Below, one piece after another: positions 6,655 to 15,216 of a stretch of 64,000 nt of DNA. Source of the DNA: VRUE01 sp963704545 (GTDB taxonomy: Bacteria > Actinomycetota > Thermoleophilia > Solirubrobacterales > 70-9); NCBI GenBank assembly GCA_963704545.1, contig OY969915.1, forward strand, positions 2,294,001-2,358,000, read 5' to 3'. Under the pieces are notes generated by a model. It made no database searches, was not told the DNA's origin, and saw only the letters and a program-made list of their open reading frames with translations. The position numbers and the translations under genes were made by a program. Position 1 is the first letter of the stretch. Every line of letters starts with the position of its first letter.

Positions 6655-7788
6655 TCAGTGCTCCAGGGCGAGGCCGTAGGGAAGGGTGAAGCGCGCCGCG
6701 GCGGCGGGGTCGAACCCCGACAGGGCCGGCGGGCAGGAGGAGGCGACCGCAAGCCCGAGCAGCTCCTCCATCCGCGCGGCCAGGCCCGGAATCGTGCTGC
6801 CGGGGCCGCAGAGGACGATGCGCCCCGCCGGCACCGCGCTCTCCTGCGCGCCGTAGTAGTCGAGCGAGAGCCGCAACTCGTCGACGATGCTGCCTAGGCC
6901 CTCCTCGAGGACCCGGCGAGACGAGGCAACGAGGGCGGGATCGCCCTCGATCTCCTCTGCGGCGGATTCGAGGCCCACATGGCGAAGCCACTGGGTGGCG
7001 TGCTCGACGCTCAGGTCCGTTTCGGAGGAGAGGCGCATGGCGATTCCCTCCAGGCCGACGCTGGAGACGCGGGTGAAGAGGCAGGAGCGGCCACGGGCCA
7101 CGGCCAGGTTCATCACGTCGCCGAGGTTGCAGTAGAGGACCGCCTCGTCCTGGGAGACCGGTGTCCCAAGCGGCTGGGCCGGCGTCCCAGCGGCAGCCCC
7201 CTCGGGTTCGGAGCCGCCCGCTTCCTCCTTGGCCCCGACCCCGGCGAGCGCGCGGATCATCCCGAAGGCGGAGAGGTCGACGCCGATCGGCTCCAGCCCG
7301 GCGCGGCGGATCGGCTCGAGGAAGGAGCGGACCATGTCCTGGCGGGCGGCGACCACGACCACGTCGAGCTGCGGCTGGGCGCCCTCCTCTGCCGGCACCC
7401 CACCCACCACCTGGTGCTCGAGCACGGCCTGGTCGAGCGGCATCGGGATCTGCTCCTGGGCCTGGAAGCGAATTGCCGCATCCATCTCCTTCGGGTCCTC
7501 GATCGCCGGCAGGCGCAGGGTGCGCACGATCACGCGCTGGTTGCCGACCCCGAGCCGCACCTGCTTGGCAAGCTTGTGCTTGGAGAAGAGCGACTTCAGG
7601 GCCTCGGCCAGGCCGTCGGCGTCGGCCACCTCGCCCTCGTGGAAGATCCCCGGCGCCAGCGGCTCGATCGCCGCCTCGCCGACGGGCGCGCCGCCGCCGT
7701 TCTGCTTCACCTCGGCCGCGGCGATGCTGCCGGCCTCGATATCGAGGCCGACCACCGCCGACGTCTTCTTTTTCCTCGTCAGTTGCAT
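6655..7788 (-). CDS. pilM: type IV pilus assembly ATPase-like protein PilM
   Basis: A 377-residue actin-like cytoplasmic protein that binds the PilN tail and couples the inner-membrane complex to the motor. VVGLDIEAGSIAAAEV (about 12-27) is the phosphate-1 motif of the actin fold. LGVGNQRVIVRTLRLPAIE (about 80) and IVLCGPGSTIPGLAARMEELL (about 318-338, adenosine-binding glycines) are typical of PilM. It is first of pilM-N-O and the PilP-position gene. The 140-bp leader contains a short hairpin and may hold a promoter. Confidence 0.92.
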   Translation of the reverse strand: MQLTRKKKTSAVVGLDIEAGSIAAAEVKQNGGGAPVGEAAIEPLAPGIFHEGEVADADGLAEALKSLFSKHKLAKQVRLGVGNQRVIVRTLRLPAIEDPKEMDAAIRFQAQEQIPMPLDQAVLEHQVVGGVPAEEGAQPQLDVVVVAARQDMVRSFLEPIRRAGLEPIGVDLSAFGMIRALAGVGAKEEAGGSEPEGAAAGTPAQPLGTPVSQDEAVLYCNLGDVMNLAVARGRSCLFTRVSSVGLEGIAMRLSSETDLSVEHATQWLRHVGLESAAEEIEGDPALVASSRRVLEEGLGSIVDELRLSLDYYGAQESAVPAGRIVLCGPGSTIPGLAARMEELLGLAVASSCPPALSGFDPAAAARFTLPYGLALEH

Positions 7789-7930
7789 TCGCAGAGAAGG
7801 GAGCTGGCCGAACCGGGTCGCGCCCGCCCTCTCCCAATCGACAGAAAGGCCGCAGACCTTTCGCCCTGCAACTACTTATTTCTAGGAAAACCTGGACAAC
7901 TGTCCTAGCCGCAGGCGCGGTCAGCCCGAC

Positions 7931-8683
7931 TCAGAAAGTGCTCAAGTACCAGTCGACCATCTGATCGCCCGCCAGCAGGCCGACGACGCCGCCGAGGGCG
8001 AGGAAGGGCCCAAAGGGAATCGCCTTCTTGCGCGCGCCGGCCCCGTCGCGAGCGATCATCGCCAGGCCGACGAGGGAGCCGGCGAGGAGCGCGACGAGAA
8101 TCGCCGGGGCCACGTTGCGCCCGAGGAAGAGGCCCATCACCGCCGCCAGCTTGACGTCCCCCAGCCCCATCCCGCGCGGATAGGCGAGCGCGGCACCGAA
8201 GAGCAGGCCCCCCGCGGCGGCTGCGGAGATCGCCCGCTCCGGCAGGCTGCCGGGGTCGCCGACTGCGGCAATCGCGGTGCCGAGGGCCGCGGCGACGATC
8301 AGGATCTTGTTGGGGATGATCCGCTGCTCGAGGTCGGTCAGCGTGATCGCAACCAGGGTGGTGACGAAGACGAGACCGAGGGCGATCTCGGCGGGCTCGT
8401 CCCAGAGAACCAGGACGGTCGCCGCGTAGAGCGCTCCCAGGGCAAGCTCGGTCAGCGGGTAGCGGGGCGAGATCGGAACTCCGCAGCAGCGTCCCCGCCC
8501 CCGCAGCAGCACCCAGGACACCACCGGCAGATTGTCGTAGGCGGCGATCTGCGCCCCGCAGGCCGGGCAGCGCGAGCGCGGCCCGACGATCGATTCCCCC
8601 CGCGGCACCCGGTACGCGACCACGGTGACGAAGCTGCCGCCGACCAGCCCCCCGAGGAAGGCGAGCACCGCGGCGGCGGCCAC
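7931..8683 (-). CDS. pilD: prepilin peptidase (type 4 leader peptidase)
   Basis: A 250-residue polytopic aspartic protease that cleaves the leader from prepilins and methylates the new N-terminus. It has the GGSFVTVVAYRVPRGESIVG signature (about 14-33), a zinc-type cysteine pair CPACGAQ (about 39) with a second pair in RGRCCGVP (about 64), and the two catalytic aspartates in TLTDLEQRIIPN (about 115) and GMGLGDVKLA (about 173). It starts 3 bases after the PilV-like minor pilin gene. Its substrates here are PilA and the minor pilins, possibly also the Flp-like protein at 29257. Confidence 0.93.
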   Translation of the reverse strand: MAAAAVLAFLGGLVGGSFVTVVAYRVPRGESIVGPRSRCPACGAQIAAYDNLPVVSWVLLRGRGRCCGVPISPRYPLTELALGALYAATVLVLWDEPAEIALGLVFVTTLVAITLTDLEQRIIPNKILIVAAALGTAIAAVGDPGSLPERAISAAAAGGLLFGAALAYPRGMGLGDVKLAAVMGLFLGRNVAPAILVALLAGSLVGLAMIARDGAGARKKAIPFGPFLALGGVVGLLAGDQMVDWYLSTF

Positions 8684-8686
8684 GCG

Positions 8687-10096
8687 CTAGCCGCCTTCGA
8701 TCGGCGTGCTGGTGTCGACCTCGATCCGGGTCGGGTAGTTGGGGTGGTCGTACATGATCGGGATCGCGTCGGCCGGCGTGTTGCTCCGCTCGACGCTGAG
8801 AGCCACCCCCAACCGCTTGTCTTTCGGGATCGTATACGGAGCCCCGTTGAAGGTCATCGTAAGCCGTACCTTCTTCCACTCGAAGCGGGGCCAGTATTCG
8901 TTTTTTTCGGGCGTGTAGGTCCAGTATCCGGTGCCGCCGACTTTGTTGGTCAGCGGCGTGTCGGTCGCTTCCGGCGGCGAGCCGGCTTCGCTGCGTTCGA
9001 AGAGGTAGACGCAGACCGTGCCCGTATAGAGTTCGTCGTTCAGCGTACGCGTGTAGAACTCGATCGTCGCCTTTTCAGTCATTTTGAAGGCCGCTTCCAT
9101 CGGGTCCGTGACCCAGCGGTGGATCTGGCTCTCAGGATTGGTGGCCCCGGCCGGTGTGTAATGGCAGCCGCTGGTGTCGTCTTTCCTGATCTGAACCCCC
9201 TTGTCTGTGTCCGGGGTCGGCTCCAGGTAGGTGTCGTCGGAGTAGTCGTGCAGCACCGGGCTGGTGGGGTCTTCAGGCGCGGGGTCCGGAGGGCCGCCGA
9301 GCAGCAGCGCGTCCGGCGCCCCGAGCGTGGTCCCGGTCTGCAGCCCGCTGGCGCAGGTGCCGAGGGTGTTGTGGAGGAGATGGTCGCTGGTGATGTCCAC
9401 CCGTTCCGTTTCCCCGCCTTCCCCGCACGGGGTGTCGGTGAGGAAGAACTGCTGCGCGGTGACCAGGTTGCCTTCGGAGTCGGGCGCCGGGTCTTTTTCG
9501 GAGCTGTCGGTGGGGTCGACGAAGTCGGACTGGGCTTCGACGTAGCCCCTCTCCCCCGCCTGGTTGCCGGGCGTGTCCAGCTTGATCGCGACGACGATCT
9601 GCTTGAAGTCCTGCGAGGTGGGACAGGAGGACCCGCAGGCTTCGTCGTTGCGCCAGAGGACGTAACGGTGGATCGTGCCGCTCACGTCGCCGTTGTCGAA
9701 GCTTTCGGAGGGGACGACGACGCCGCCTTCCACGGTTTTTTCCACCTCTCCTTCGATTTCGCCCCCGTTGACGACCAGCTTGCGGTAGGAGCCGCGCGGC
9801 TCTCTGACCACGGCAAAGGTGCCGCTGCTGGAGACACGGTAGTCGGGGTCGAGCGCGTCGTTGGAGTGCGGAGGCGTAGCCGTCAGCGCCAGTTCTTCGT
9901 TGGTCAGGCTGCGCAGCGCCTCGAGCTCCTGCTGGGCCAGGTTCAGCGCGACCTGGGTCTGCTTGGCTCGGTCCGTGTTGCGGTTCGCCGCGCTGAGAAG
10001 GGCGAAGGTCGTGAACGCCCCGATCACCAGGAGCACCGAGGCGACCAGCACCTCGACGATCGTGAAGCCCGCCTCTCTTTCGTCCGTTCGCCGCAT
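8687..10096 (-). CDS. PilV-like minor pilin fused to a beta-rich C-terminal domain
   Basis: 469 residues. MRRTDEREAGFTIVEVLVAS is a class III leader: cleavage after Gly, with Glu at mature position 5, then a hydrophobic helix and ALNLAQQELEALRSL, typical of PilV/GspI. Far longer than normal minor pilins (about 150-200 aa). The C-terminal third (about 330-465, 'ATIEFYTRTLNDELYTGTVCVYLFER', 'RLGVALSVERSN') looks like a beta sandwich of cell-surface proteins. The start at 10096 overlaps the stop of the PilW-like gene (ATGA). An open frame runs further upstream but only duplicates that gene out of frame. Confidence 0.8.
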   Translation of the reverse strand: MRRTDEREAGFTIVEVLVASVLLVIGAFTTFALLSAANRNTDRAKQTQVALNLAQQELEALRSLTNEELALTATPPHSNDALDPDYRVSSSGTFAVVREPRGSYRKLVVNGGEIEGEVEKTVEGGVVVPSESFDNGDVSGTIHRYVLWRNDEACGSSCPTSQDFKQIVVAIKLDTPGNQAGERGYVEAQSDFVDPTDSSEKDPAPDSEGNLVTAQQFFLTDTPCGEGGETERVDITSDHLLHNTLGTCASGLQTGTTLGAPDALLLGGPPDPAPEDPTSPVLHDYSDDTYLEPTPDTDKGVQIRKDDTSGCHYTPAGATNPESQIHRWVTDPMEAAFKMTEKATIEFYTRTLNDELYTGTVCVYLFERSEAGSPPEATDTPLTNKVGGTGYWTYTPEKNEYWPRFEWKKVRLTMTFNGAPYTIPKDKRLGVALSVERSNTPADAIPIMYDHPNYPTRIEVDTSTPIEGG

Positions 10097-10677
10097 CAGT
10101 AGGTGAGGGTCGCGTTGCGCAGACTGGCGCCGTCGGAGACGGTCAGGGCCCCCGGCCCGCGCGGGTTCGGCATGGTCAGGGTCACCTTGATGTAAGTGGC
10201 TTCGGCGGCGTTGGGAACGTAGCTGAACACGCTGCTGCTGCCGATCCCTTCGAAGATCGTCCTCGGCGTACCCGTGTAGACGCCAGGGGCGGCCTCGATC
10301 CGCGTGCATTTGGTCGTGGTCGCCGAGCAGGTGTAGGTCACCTCGCATTTGATCGCGGCCGACGTACTCGCGAGCATGCCGCTCCCCCCGCAGGTGCTGC
10401 GGCGGACGTATGTTTCGAACGACACCGAGGAGGCGGTCGCTTTGTCGACCTTGACCCCGTTGCGGATCTCGCGCGTCAGCCGCTCCAGCACCCAGCGCGC
10501 GGTCGAGACCGTCTGCGCGCGCTCGCTGATCTGCGGCTGGGTCTTCATCGCGCTGACGACCAGCGAGCCGACCGCGCCGAGCACGACCACGCCCATGGTC
10601 GAGGCGACGAGCAGCTCGATCAGGGTGAACCCCCCCTCGCGACGGCATCCAGCGAGCCTTGCGTTCAGCGCCCTCAT
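10096..10677 (-). CDS. PilW-like minor pilin
   Basis: A 193-residue prepilin-like protein. CRREGGFTLIELLVASTMGV (about 11-30) is a class III signal: GG|FTLIE with Glu at mature position 5. RWVLERLTREIRNGVKV (about 60-76) is characteristic of PilW/GspJ proteins. Two Cys pairs lie in the C-terminal half (CGGSG, KCEVTYTCS, KCTR). Both ends overlap neighbours by ATGA, so it is coupled to the large propeller protein upstream and the PilV-like protein downstream. Probably part of a pilus tip complex. Confidence 0.85.
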   Translation of the reverse strand: MRALNARLAGCRREGGFTLIELLVASTMGVVVLGAVGSLVVSAMKTQPQISERAQTVSTARWVLERLTREIRNGVKVDKATASSVSFETYVRRSTCGGSGMLASTSAAIKCEVTYTCSATTTKCTRIEAAPGVYTGTPRTIFEGIGSSSVFSYVPNAAEATYIKVTLTMPNPRGPGALTVSDGASLRNATLTY

Positions 10678-13073
10678 CGCACAACCTTGAAGGCGCGCTT
10701 GGCCGGCTGGCTGTCCCAGGTGCCAACGGCGTTGACCGACTTGACGGCGAAGACGTGACGGCCGAGCGCGAGCTTCGCCACCCGCGTCGGCGAGCTGCAG
10801 GCCTTCCAGCGCTGGCGGTCGACCCTGCAGGAGAAGCTGGTCCCCGGCTGGCCGGTCCCGTCGGAGAAGCGGAAGGCGACCTTGCGCTTCTTCGTCTTCG
10901 AGGCGGGCCCGAAGGTGATCAGCGTCTCCGGCTCGACGTAGGCGATGCCGCCGTCGTGCGTCTTGGTGCCTGGGCCGCCGATGCTCCCGGAGCCGCCTCC
11001 CGAGCCGCCGCCGGTGGTACCGCCCCCTCCGGAGCCTTCTTCTTCGCCCGGCGGCGGGGGAGGTGGGGGCGGGGGCGGGGGCGTTTCCTGCTTGTAGGAG
11101 ATCGGGCTCGAGCAGGGCGAGACGAGCCCACCCGCTTCCGCGGTGGCGCGGAAGCTCGTCGTCGAGCCTTCCGTCACCGTCACCGCCAGGCCGGTTCCGG
11201 CCAGCTCTTCCACGGTGCCCTGGGCCACGGGTTCACCCGAGCAGTCGAAGGTCGCGTACAGCTTGATCCAGGTTTCCGGCTCGGCTTGGCCGAGGACCGA
11301 GGGCGAGGTCGAGGCAGCGGGAGATTTCGGGTTGGTCGCGGTCAGCGTCGGCGCAACCGGGCCCAGCGCCAGCAGGTTTCCGACCGAGACCAGGCGCGTG
11401 GTCGAGCCGGAGCGTTCGTAGATGTCCGTTTCTGCGTCGGGGTCGCCTTCGGTCAGCCTCTCGTCGGTCGTGAAGAAGACCCGGTCGCCTTCTTTCGAGA
11501 CGCCCTTGCCGTTTTCGGGGAGGCCGGAGCCAAACGCTCCATTCCCCCCTTCGGGACCCGTCGAGATCAGCGTCGTGGCACCTTCGTGGCGCCTGTAGAT
11601 ATCTGAGCTGGAATCCGTGTCTTCGGCAACCAGTTTCTCGAGGGTGATGAAGAAGACGTGGGAGCCGTCGTGGGAGGCGCCGGCGAAGAGCGCGTCAGGG
11701 GCGCCGTTGCCGCCTTCGGGGCCGGTCGAGACGAGGGTGGCTTCTCCGCCGGAGCGCTCGTAGACGTCAACCGAGGAATCTTCATCCGCGCCGGTCAGCT
11801 GCTCGGCGGTGCTGAAGAGCGCCGCCGAGCTGGAGCCGTCCGGCGAGACCCACCGCAGGGAGGCGTTGAAGGCGCCGTTGCCGCCTTCGGGGCCGGTCGA
11901 GACGAGGGTGGCTTCTCCGCCGGAGCGCTCGTAGACGTCCTGCGAGGAGTCTTCGTCGCTGGAGGTCAGCTGCTCGCTCGTCTCGAAGAAGACCGTCGCG
12001 CCGTCGGCCGAGCTGCGGGCGAAGGTCGCGTTGGGGGCTCCGTTGCCGCCTTCGGGGCCGAGGGACGCGAGCGCAGCCCCGCCACCGGGCGTCCAGTCGT
12101 AGACGTCCTGGGATTCGTCTTCGTCTTCTTCGGCGATCTGCTCGCTGCTCTCGAAGAAGACGTGGGAGCCGTCGCCCGCGACGCCGCCGTAGACGGCTTT
12201 GCAGTCGACGCTGCCAGGGCAGTTGCCGGGGGTCGAGGCGAGCTGGGTCGTCCCGCCCTCCAGATCGCGCACGTAGAGATCCTGAAGTTCGTCTTCGTCT
12301 TCGTCGGACAGCGCCTCGTTGCTGCTGAAGACAGCGGTAGAGCCGTCCGCCGAGACGGCGTTGAAGGAGACTCCGAAGGCACCGTTGCCACAGCCTTCTC
12401 CCAGGCACCCGGCCGCACCTTCCGACACCAGCGCAGTCGTGCCCGCCTCCAGGTCGCGCACGTAGATGTCCGGCGAGCTGTCTTCGTCGGCGGTGGCGAG
12501 CTTCTCGTCGGTGACGAAGAAGAGCTCTTCGCCGTCGGCGGTGAGGCCGCCCGGCGCGAAGCTGGCGTCGAAGGCGCCGCTGCCGCAGCCTTTGGATTCG
12601 CACGATGCCGCCCCACGCGAGACGAGCGTCGTCGTGTTGGTGCTCAGCTCGCGCCGGTAGATGTCGGTGCGGTGATCGGTGTCGATGCCGACCAGCTGCT
12701 CTTTGGTCGCGAAGAAGACCTCGTTGCCGCTGGCCGAGACGGCGTCGTACTGGACCGGCAGGGCGTCGTTGCCTCCGGTCGGGCCGACCGAGACCTCGCG
12801 CGATACATAGCGTTCCAGCGCTTCGTCGTAGGAGCGCGCGTACACGTCGCGTTCGTTATCGGTGTCGCCGGAGACGAGCGCTTCTTCGGTGCTGAAGAGG
12901 GCGACATGGCCGTCGGCCGCGATCCCGTTGTAGATGACGGTCGAGGCGGCGGCAGGCGAGGCAGCGAGCCAGGCTGCGAGCAGGAGCGTGGCGAGAGCTG
13001 CGCCGGCGCAGCCGAGCAATCGCAGCCCCCGGAGGGGTGAGCCCGAAGTGGGTGTCAAGGACTCGATCTGCAT
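10674..13073 (-). CDS. large exported beta-propeller protein, candidate pilus tip adhesin
   Basis: 799 residues from ATG 13073; in-frame ATGs at 13103, 13115 and 13133 would lengthen it by up to 20. A signal peptide (about 18-44, LLGCAGAALATLLLAAWLAA, then SPAAAS) is followed by about ten TolB/WD40-like repeats of 55-60 residues, each with 'DGsxVFFxTxExL...D.D...DVYxR' and often 'TLVSTGPEGGNGA'. A Pro-rich run (about 685) and a C-terminal Ig-like domain (about 715-799) end it. It is coupled by ATGA overlap to the PilW-like and PilV-like genes. PilY1, a propeller tip protein in other bacteria, sits in the same kind of context, so a tip or adhesin role is inferred. Confidence 0.75.
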   Translation of the reverse strand: MQIESLTPTSGSPLRGLRLLGCAGAALATLLLAAWLAASPAAASTVIYNGIAADGHVALFSTEEALVSGDTDNERDVYARSYDEALERYVSREVSVGPTGGNDALPVQYDAVSASGNEVFFATKEQLVGIDTDHRTDIYRRELSTNTTTLVSRGAASCESKGCGSGAFDASFAPGGLTADGEELFFVTDEKLATADEDSSPDIYVRDLEAGTTALVSEGAAGCLGEGCGNGAFGVSFNAVSADGSTAVFSSNEALSDEDEDELQDLYVRDLEGGTTQLASTPGNCPGSVDCKAVYGGVAGDGSHVFFESSEQIAEEDEDESQDVYDWTPGGGAALASLGPEGGNGAPNATFARSSADGATVFFETSEQLTSSDEDSSQDVYERSGGEATLVSTGPEGGNGAFNASLRWVSPDGSSSAALFSTAEQLTGADEDSSVDVYERSGGEATLVSTGPEGGNGAPDALFAGASHDGSHVFFITLEKLVAEDTDSSSDIYRRHEGATTLISTGPEGGNGAFGSGLPENGKGVSKEGDRVFFTTDERLTEGDPDAETDIYERSGSTTRLVSVGNLLALGPVAPTLTATNPKSPAASTSPSVLGQAEPETWIKLYATFDCSGEPVAQGTVEELAGTGLAVTVTEGSTTSFRATAEAGGLVSPCSSPISYKQETPPPPPPPPPPPGEEEGSGGGGTTGGGSGGGSGSIGGPGTKTHDGGIAYVEPETLITFGPASKTKKRKVAFRFSDGTGQPGTSFSCRVDRQRWKACSSPTRVAKLALGRHVFAVKSVNAVGTWDSQPAKRAFKVVR

Positions 13074-13138
13074 CGTCAGCGGGTATCGGCTCGAATCGGC
13101 CATTCGTTTAGCCATCGCGCAATGCTTGGCCAAAGCGC

Positions 13139-13169
13139 CGAGGGGCGGGCCAAACCGGCCCGCCCCTCG
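13139..13169 (-). terminator. 13-bp hairpin after pilA
   Basis: CGAGGGGCGGGCC (13139-13151) and its complement (13157-13169) enclose AAACC. It lies 40 bases past the pilA stop, before the propeller gene. No T tract. It may stop or attenuate transcription, giving high pilA and lower downstream expression. Confidence 0.55.
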
Positions 13170-13208
13170 AACGTCACGCTTGGCCAGGCCAAAGCGATGC
13201 GGTCAGGA

Positions 13209-13673
13209 CTATTCGCCCCAGTCTCCGCTCGACGGGCAACCACCGACACCTTTGTCTTCACACGGGAAGGTCAGGGTGCCTGCCACGTTTTTGACGGTGA
13301 ATTCCTGGGTCGCTTTGCTGCCGATGAGAATGAATTCGTATTCGTCTTCAGCGACTTTGGCGATTTTGCCTTCTTTAAATTCGGCGCTGGCGAGGGTGGG
13401 CTCGATTTCTTCGAGGGCCAGGACGGTCGCGCCCGCGTAGCTGCCGCTGTTGTCGGTCGAGTACGTCTCCATAGCGACCTGAGCGGAGTGCGCGTACTCC
13501 TTGGCCTTGGCGTCGCCGGCCTTGTCTTTCTGGTTGAAGAACGCCGGCAGCGCGATCGCGGCCAGGATTCCGAGGATGAGCATGACGACGAGGAGCTCGA
13601 TCAGCGTGAAGCCGGCCTCGCGGTCGCCGTTGAGCCGGGCGCCAACCTTGGCCCGGAGATTCTGGAGAAACAT
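13209..13673 (-). CDS. pilA: major type IV pilin
   Basis: A 154-residue prepilin, subunit of the pilus fibre. The leader (1-20) ends in G before FTLIELLVVMLILGILAAIA, with Glu5 and a long hydrophobic assembly helix (PilA/PilE class). KDKAGDAKAKEYAHSAQVAMETY follows. Two Cys near the C-terminus (FPCEDKGVGGCPSS) can form the D-region disulfide. A strong ribosome-binding site AGGAGGT sits 5 bases before the ATG, consistent with very high expression. It is preceded by a c-di-GMP-type riboswitch and followed by a stable hairpin. Confidence 0.95.
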   Translation of the reverse strand: MFLQNLRAKVGARLNGDREAGFTLIELLVVMLILGILAAIALPAFFNQKDKAGDAKAKEYAHSAQVAMETYSTDNSGSYAGATVLALEEIEPTLASAEFKEGKIAKVAEDEYEFILIGSKATQEFTVKNVAGTLTFPCEDKGVGGCPSSGDWGE

Positions 13674-13746
13674 TAGTGACCTCCTATGGTCCTAATCGTT
13701 TGCGCCAGAGCCCCGTCGCATGAAGCCACGTGGTGTCTGTCGACCC

Positions 13747-13828
13747 CGGTGGTAGCCCGGCCGGCTCCCGCAAGGGAGCCCCGCAAGCTTTGCGCCCCCG
13801 CCTCACGGCGGGTTTGCCTTTGGCACCG
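13747..13828 (-). promoter_or_regulatory. GEMM-I (c-di-GMP) riboswitch candidate upstream of pilA
   Basis: Read on the minus strand, the leader has the GEMM-I core in order. P1 is CGGTG (13824-13828) with CACCG (13747-13751). The conserved GGCAAACC follows (complement of GGTTTGCC, within 13807-13818). A hairpin closed by a GTGA tetraloop comes next, then GCGCAAAGC (complement of 13787-13795), a second hairpin GGCTCCC-TTGC-GGGAGCC, and GGGCTACC before P1 closes. This matches the Vc2 aptamer layout. A Gln-free G at the G20-equivalent position hints at c-di-GMP rather than cGAMP, but this assignment is uncertain. The pilA ribosome-binding site is 70 bases downstream inside GACC..GGTC, a possible sequestering stem. 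Confidence 0.8.
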
Positions 13829-13968
13829 AGGCACTGGCAGATTCATCACCCTCCCCTAATCGACCGCCCCCCGGAACCCTTGATCCCCGAAACTAGGACT
13901 TCATCTCCCCAAAACTCGGGTCCGAAGCCGATTTCTCGGCCAAGCAGCCGATAACCGGTCAACCTGCG

Positions 13969-15213
13969 TCAGCGGATCTTTTCGTAGATGCTGAAGAGCG
14001 GCAGGTACATCGAGATCACGATGAAGCCGACCATGCCGCCGACGAAGACGATCATGATCGGCTCGATCAGGGCGGTGAGGGCCTTGACCTTGGCATCGAC
14101 CTCGGCCTCGTAGAAGTCGGCAATCTTGGAGAGCATGTGTTCGAGCTGGCCGGTTTCCTCGCCGACCGCGACCATGTGGCCGACCATCGGCGGGAAGATC
14201 GAGTTGCCCTGGATCGGGCCGGCCAGGGAGCCGCCGCGCTTGACCGAGGCGTAGACGTCCTCCATCGACTGCTCGACGACGACGTTGCCGGCGGTTTCCC
14301 CGGTCAGCTTGATCGACTGCAGCATCGGCACACCGGAGGAGACCGAACCGGCAAAGGTACGAGACCAGCGCGCCAGCGCGACCTTCTGGATCACGTCGCC
14401 AACCTGGAACGGCAGACGCAAGGTGAAGCGGTCCCACATTTCTTTGCCCTTTTCCGTCTTCTTCCACTTGAAGAAGACAAAGAAGGAGATCGCGAGACCC
14501 GGCAGGAGGATGAACCAGTAGCTGGTCAACAGATCAGAGAAACCGACGCAGAGCGCCGTCGGCGCCGGCAACCCGCCGGCTTCCCCGGGGTGTTCTTCGG
14601 CCAGTTCCTTGAAGATGTTGGCGAAGACCGGGATCACGAACATCACGATCGCGACCAAGACCACGACGGCGAAGCCGAAGACCAGCGCCGGGTACATCAT
14701 CGCCGATTTGACCTGGCGCCTGAGGGCGTCGGTTTTCTCGACCTGGAAGGCGATGCGGTCCAGGGCTTCCTCCAGTCGCCCCGATTCCTCGCCGGCGCGG
14801 ACCATCGCGCGGAAGAGGCGATCGAAGACGTTCGGGTGGCGCTCCATCGCCTGCTCCAGCGTGCTGCCGGCTTCGACGTCGGCGCGCAGGCCCGCGACCG
14901 CCTCGCGGATCGCGTCGTCCTGGGTCTGCTCCTCGAGCGTGTGCAGGGTGCGCAGCATCGGCATCCCGGAGGCGATGAGGGTCGCGAACTGGCGCGAGAA
15001 CACGGCCAGCTCGCGCATGTCGACGCTCCTGAAGCGCTTGAAGAAGTCCTCGACGTTGATCGGCGAGGACTTCTCGCTGACGTCGAGGACGATCAGGCCG
15101 CGCTGGCGCAGCAGCTCGCCGACCTGCGCCTTGGACTCGGCCTCGACTTCCCCGCCCGTGGCCGCCCCGGCGACGTCGAGGGCACGAAAGCTGAATGTCG
15201 TGGCGTCAGCCAC
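13969..15213 (-). CDS. pilC: type IV pilus inner-membrane platform protein PilC
   Basis: A 414-residue GspF/PilC family protein that transmits ATPase motion to the pilus base. It carries two T2SSF domains, each helical with a membrane segment. The first includes ELAVFSRQFATLIASGMPMLRTLHTLEEQT (about 65-95), the second RWSRTFAGSVSSGVPMLQSI (about 278). GEESGRLEEALDRIA and GEETGQLEHMLSKIADFYE are the paired signature motifs. Membrane helices lie near 172, 218 and 380. It starts 3 bases after the pilT stop, in the order pilB-pilT-pilC. Confidence 0.93.
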   Translation of the reverse strand: MADATTFSFRALDVAGAATGGEVEAESKAQVGELLRQRGLIVLDVSEKSSPINVEDFFKRFRSVDMRELAVFSRQFATLIASGMPMLRTLHTLEEQTQDDAIREAVAGLRADVEAGSTLEQAMERHPNVFDRLFRAMVRAGEESGRLEEALDRIAFQVEKTDALRRQVKSAMMYPALVFGFAVVVLVAIVMFVIPVFANIFKELAEEHPGEAGGLPAPTALCVGFSDLLTSYWFILLPGLAISFFVFFKWKKTEKGKEMWDRFTLRLPFQVGDVIQKVALARWSRTFAGSVSSGVPMLQSIKLTGETAGNVVVEQSMEDVYASVKRGGSLAGPIQGNSIFPPMVGHMVAVGEETGQLEHMLSKIADFYEAEVDAKVKALTALIEPIMIVFVGGMVGFIVISMYLPLFSIYEKIR

Positions 15214-15216
15214 CGG

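Noticed and set aside
7789..7930. A second GEMM riboswitch before pilM
   Set aside because: The leader has a hairpin with GCGAAAGG but lacks the GGCAAACC and GCAAAGC blocks.
10600..13073. CRISPR array in the repetitive propeller region
   Set aside because: The repeats are in-frame protein repeats of 55-60 codons with diverged sequence, not short repeats with unique spacers. No CRISPR array is seen in the window.
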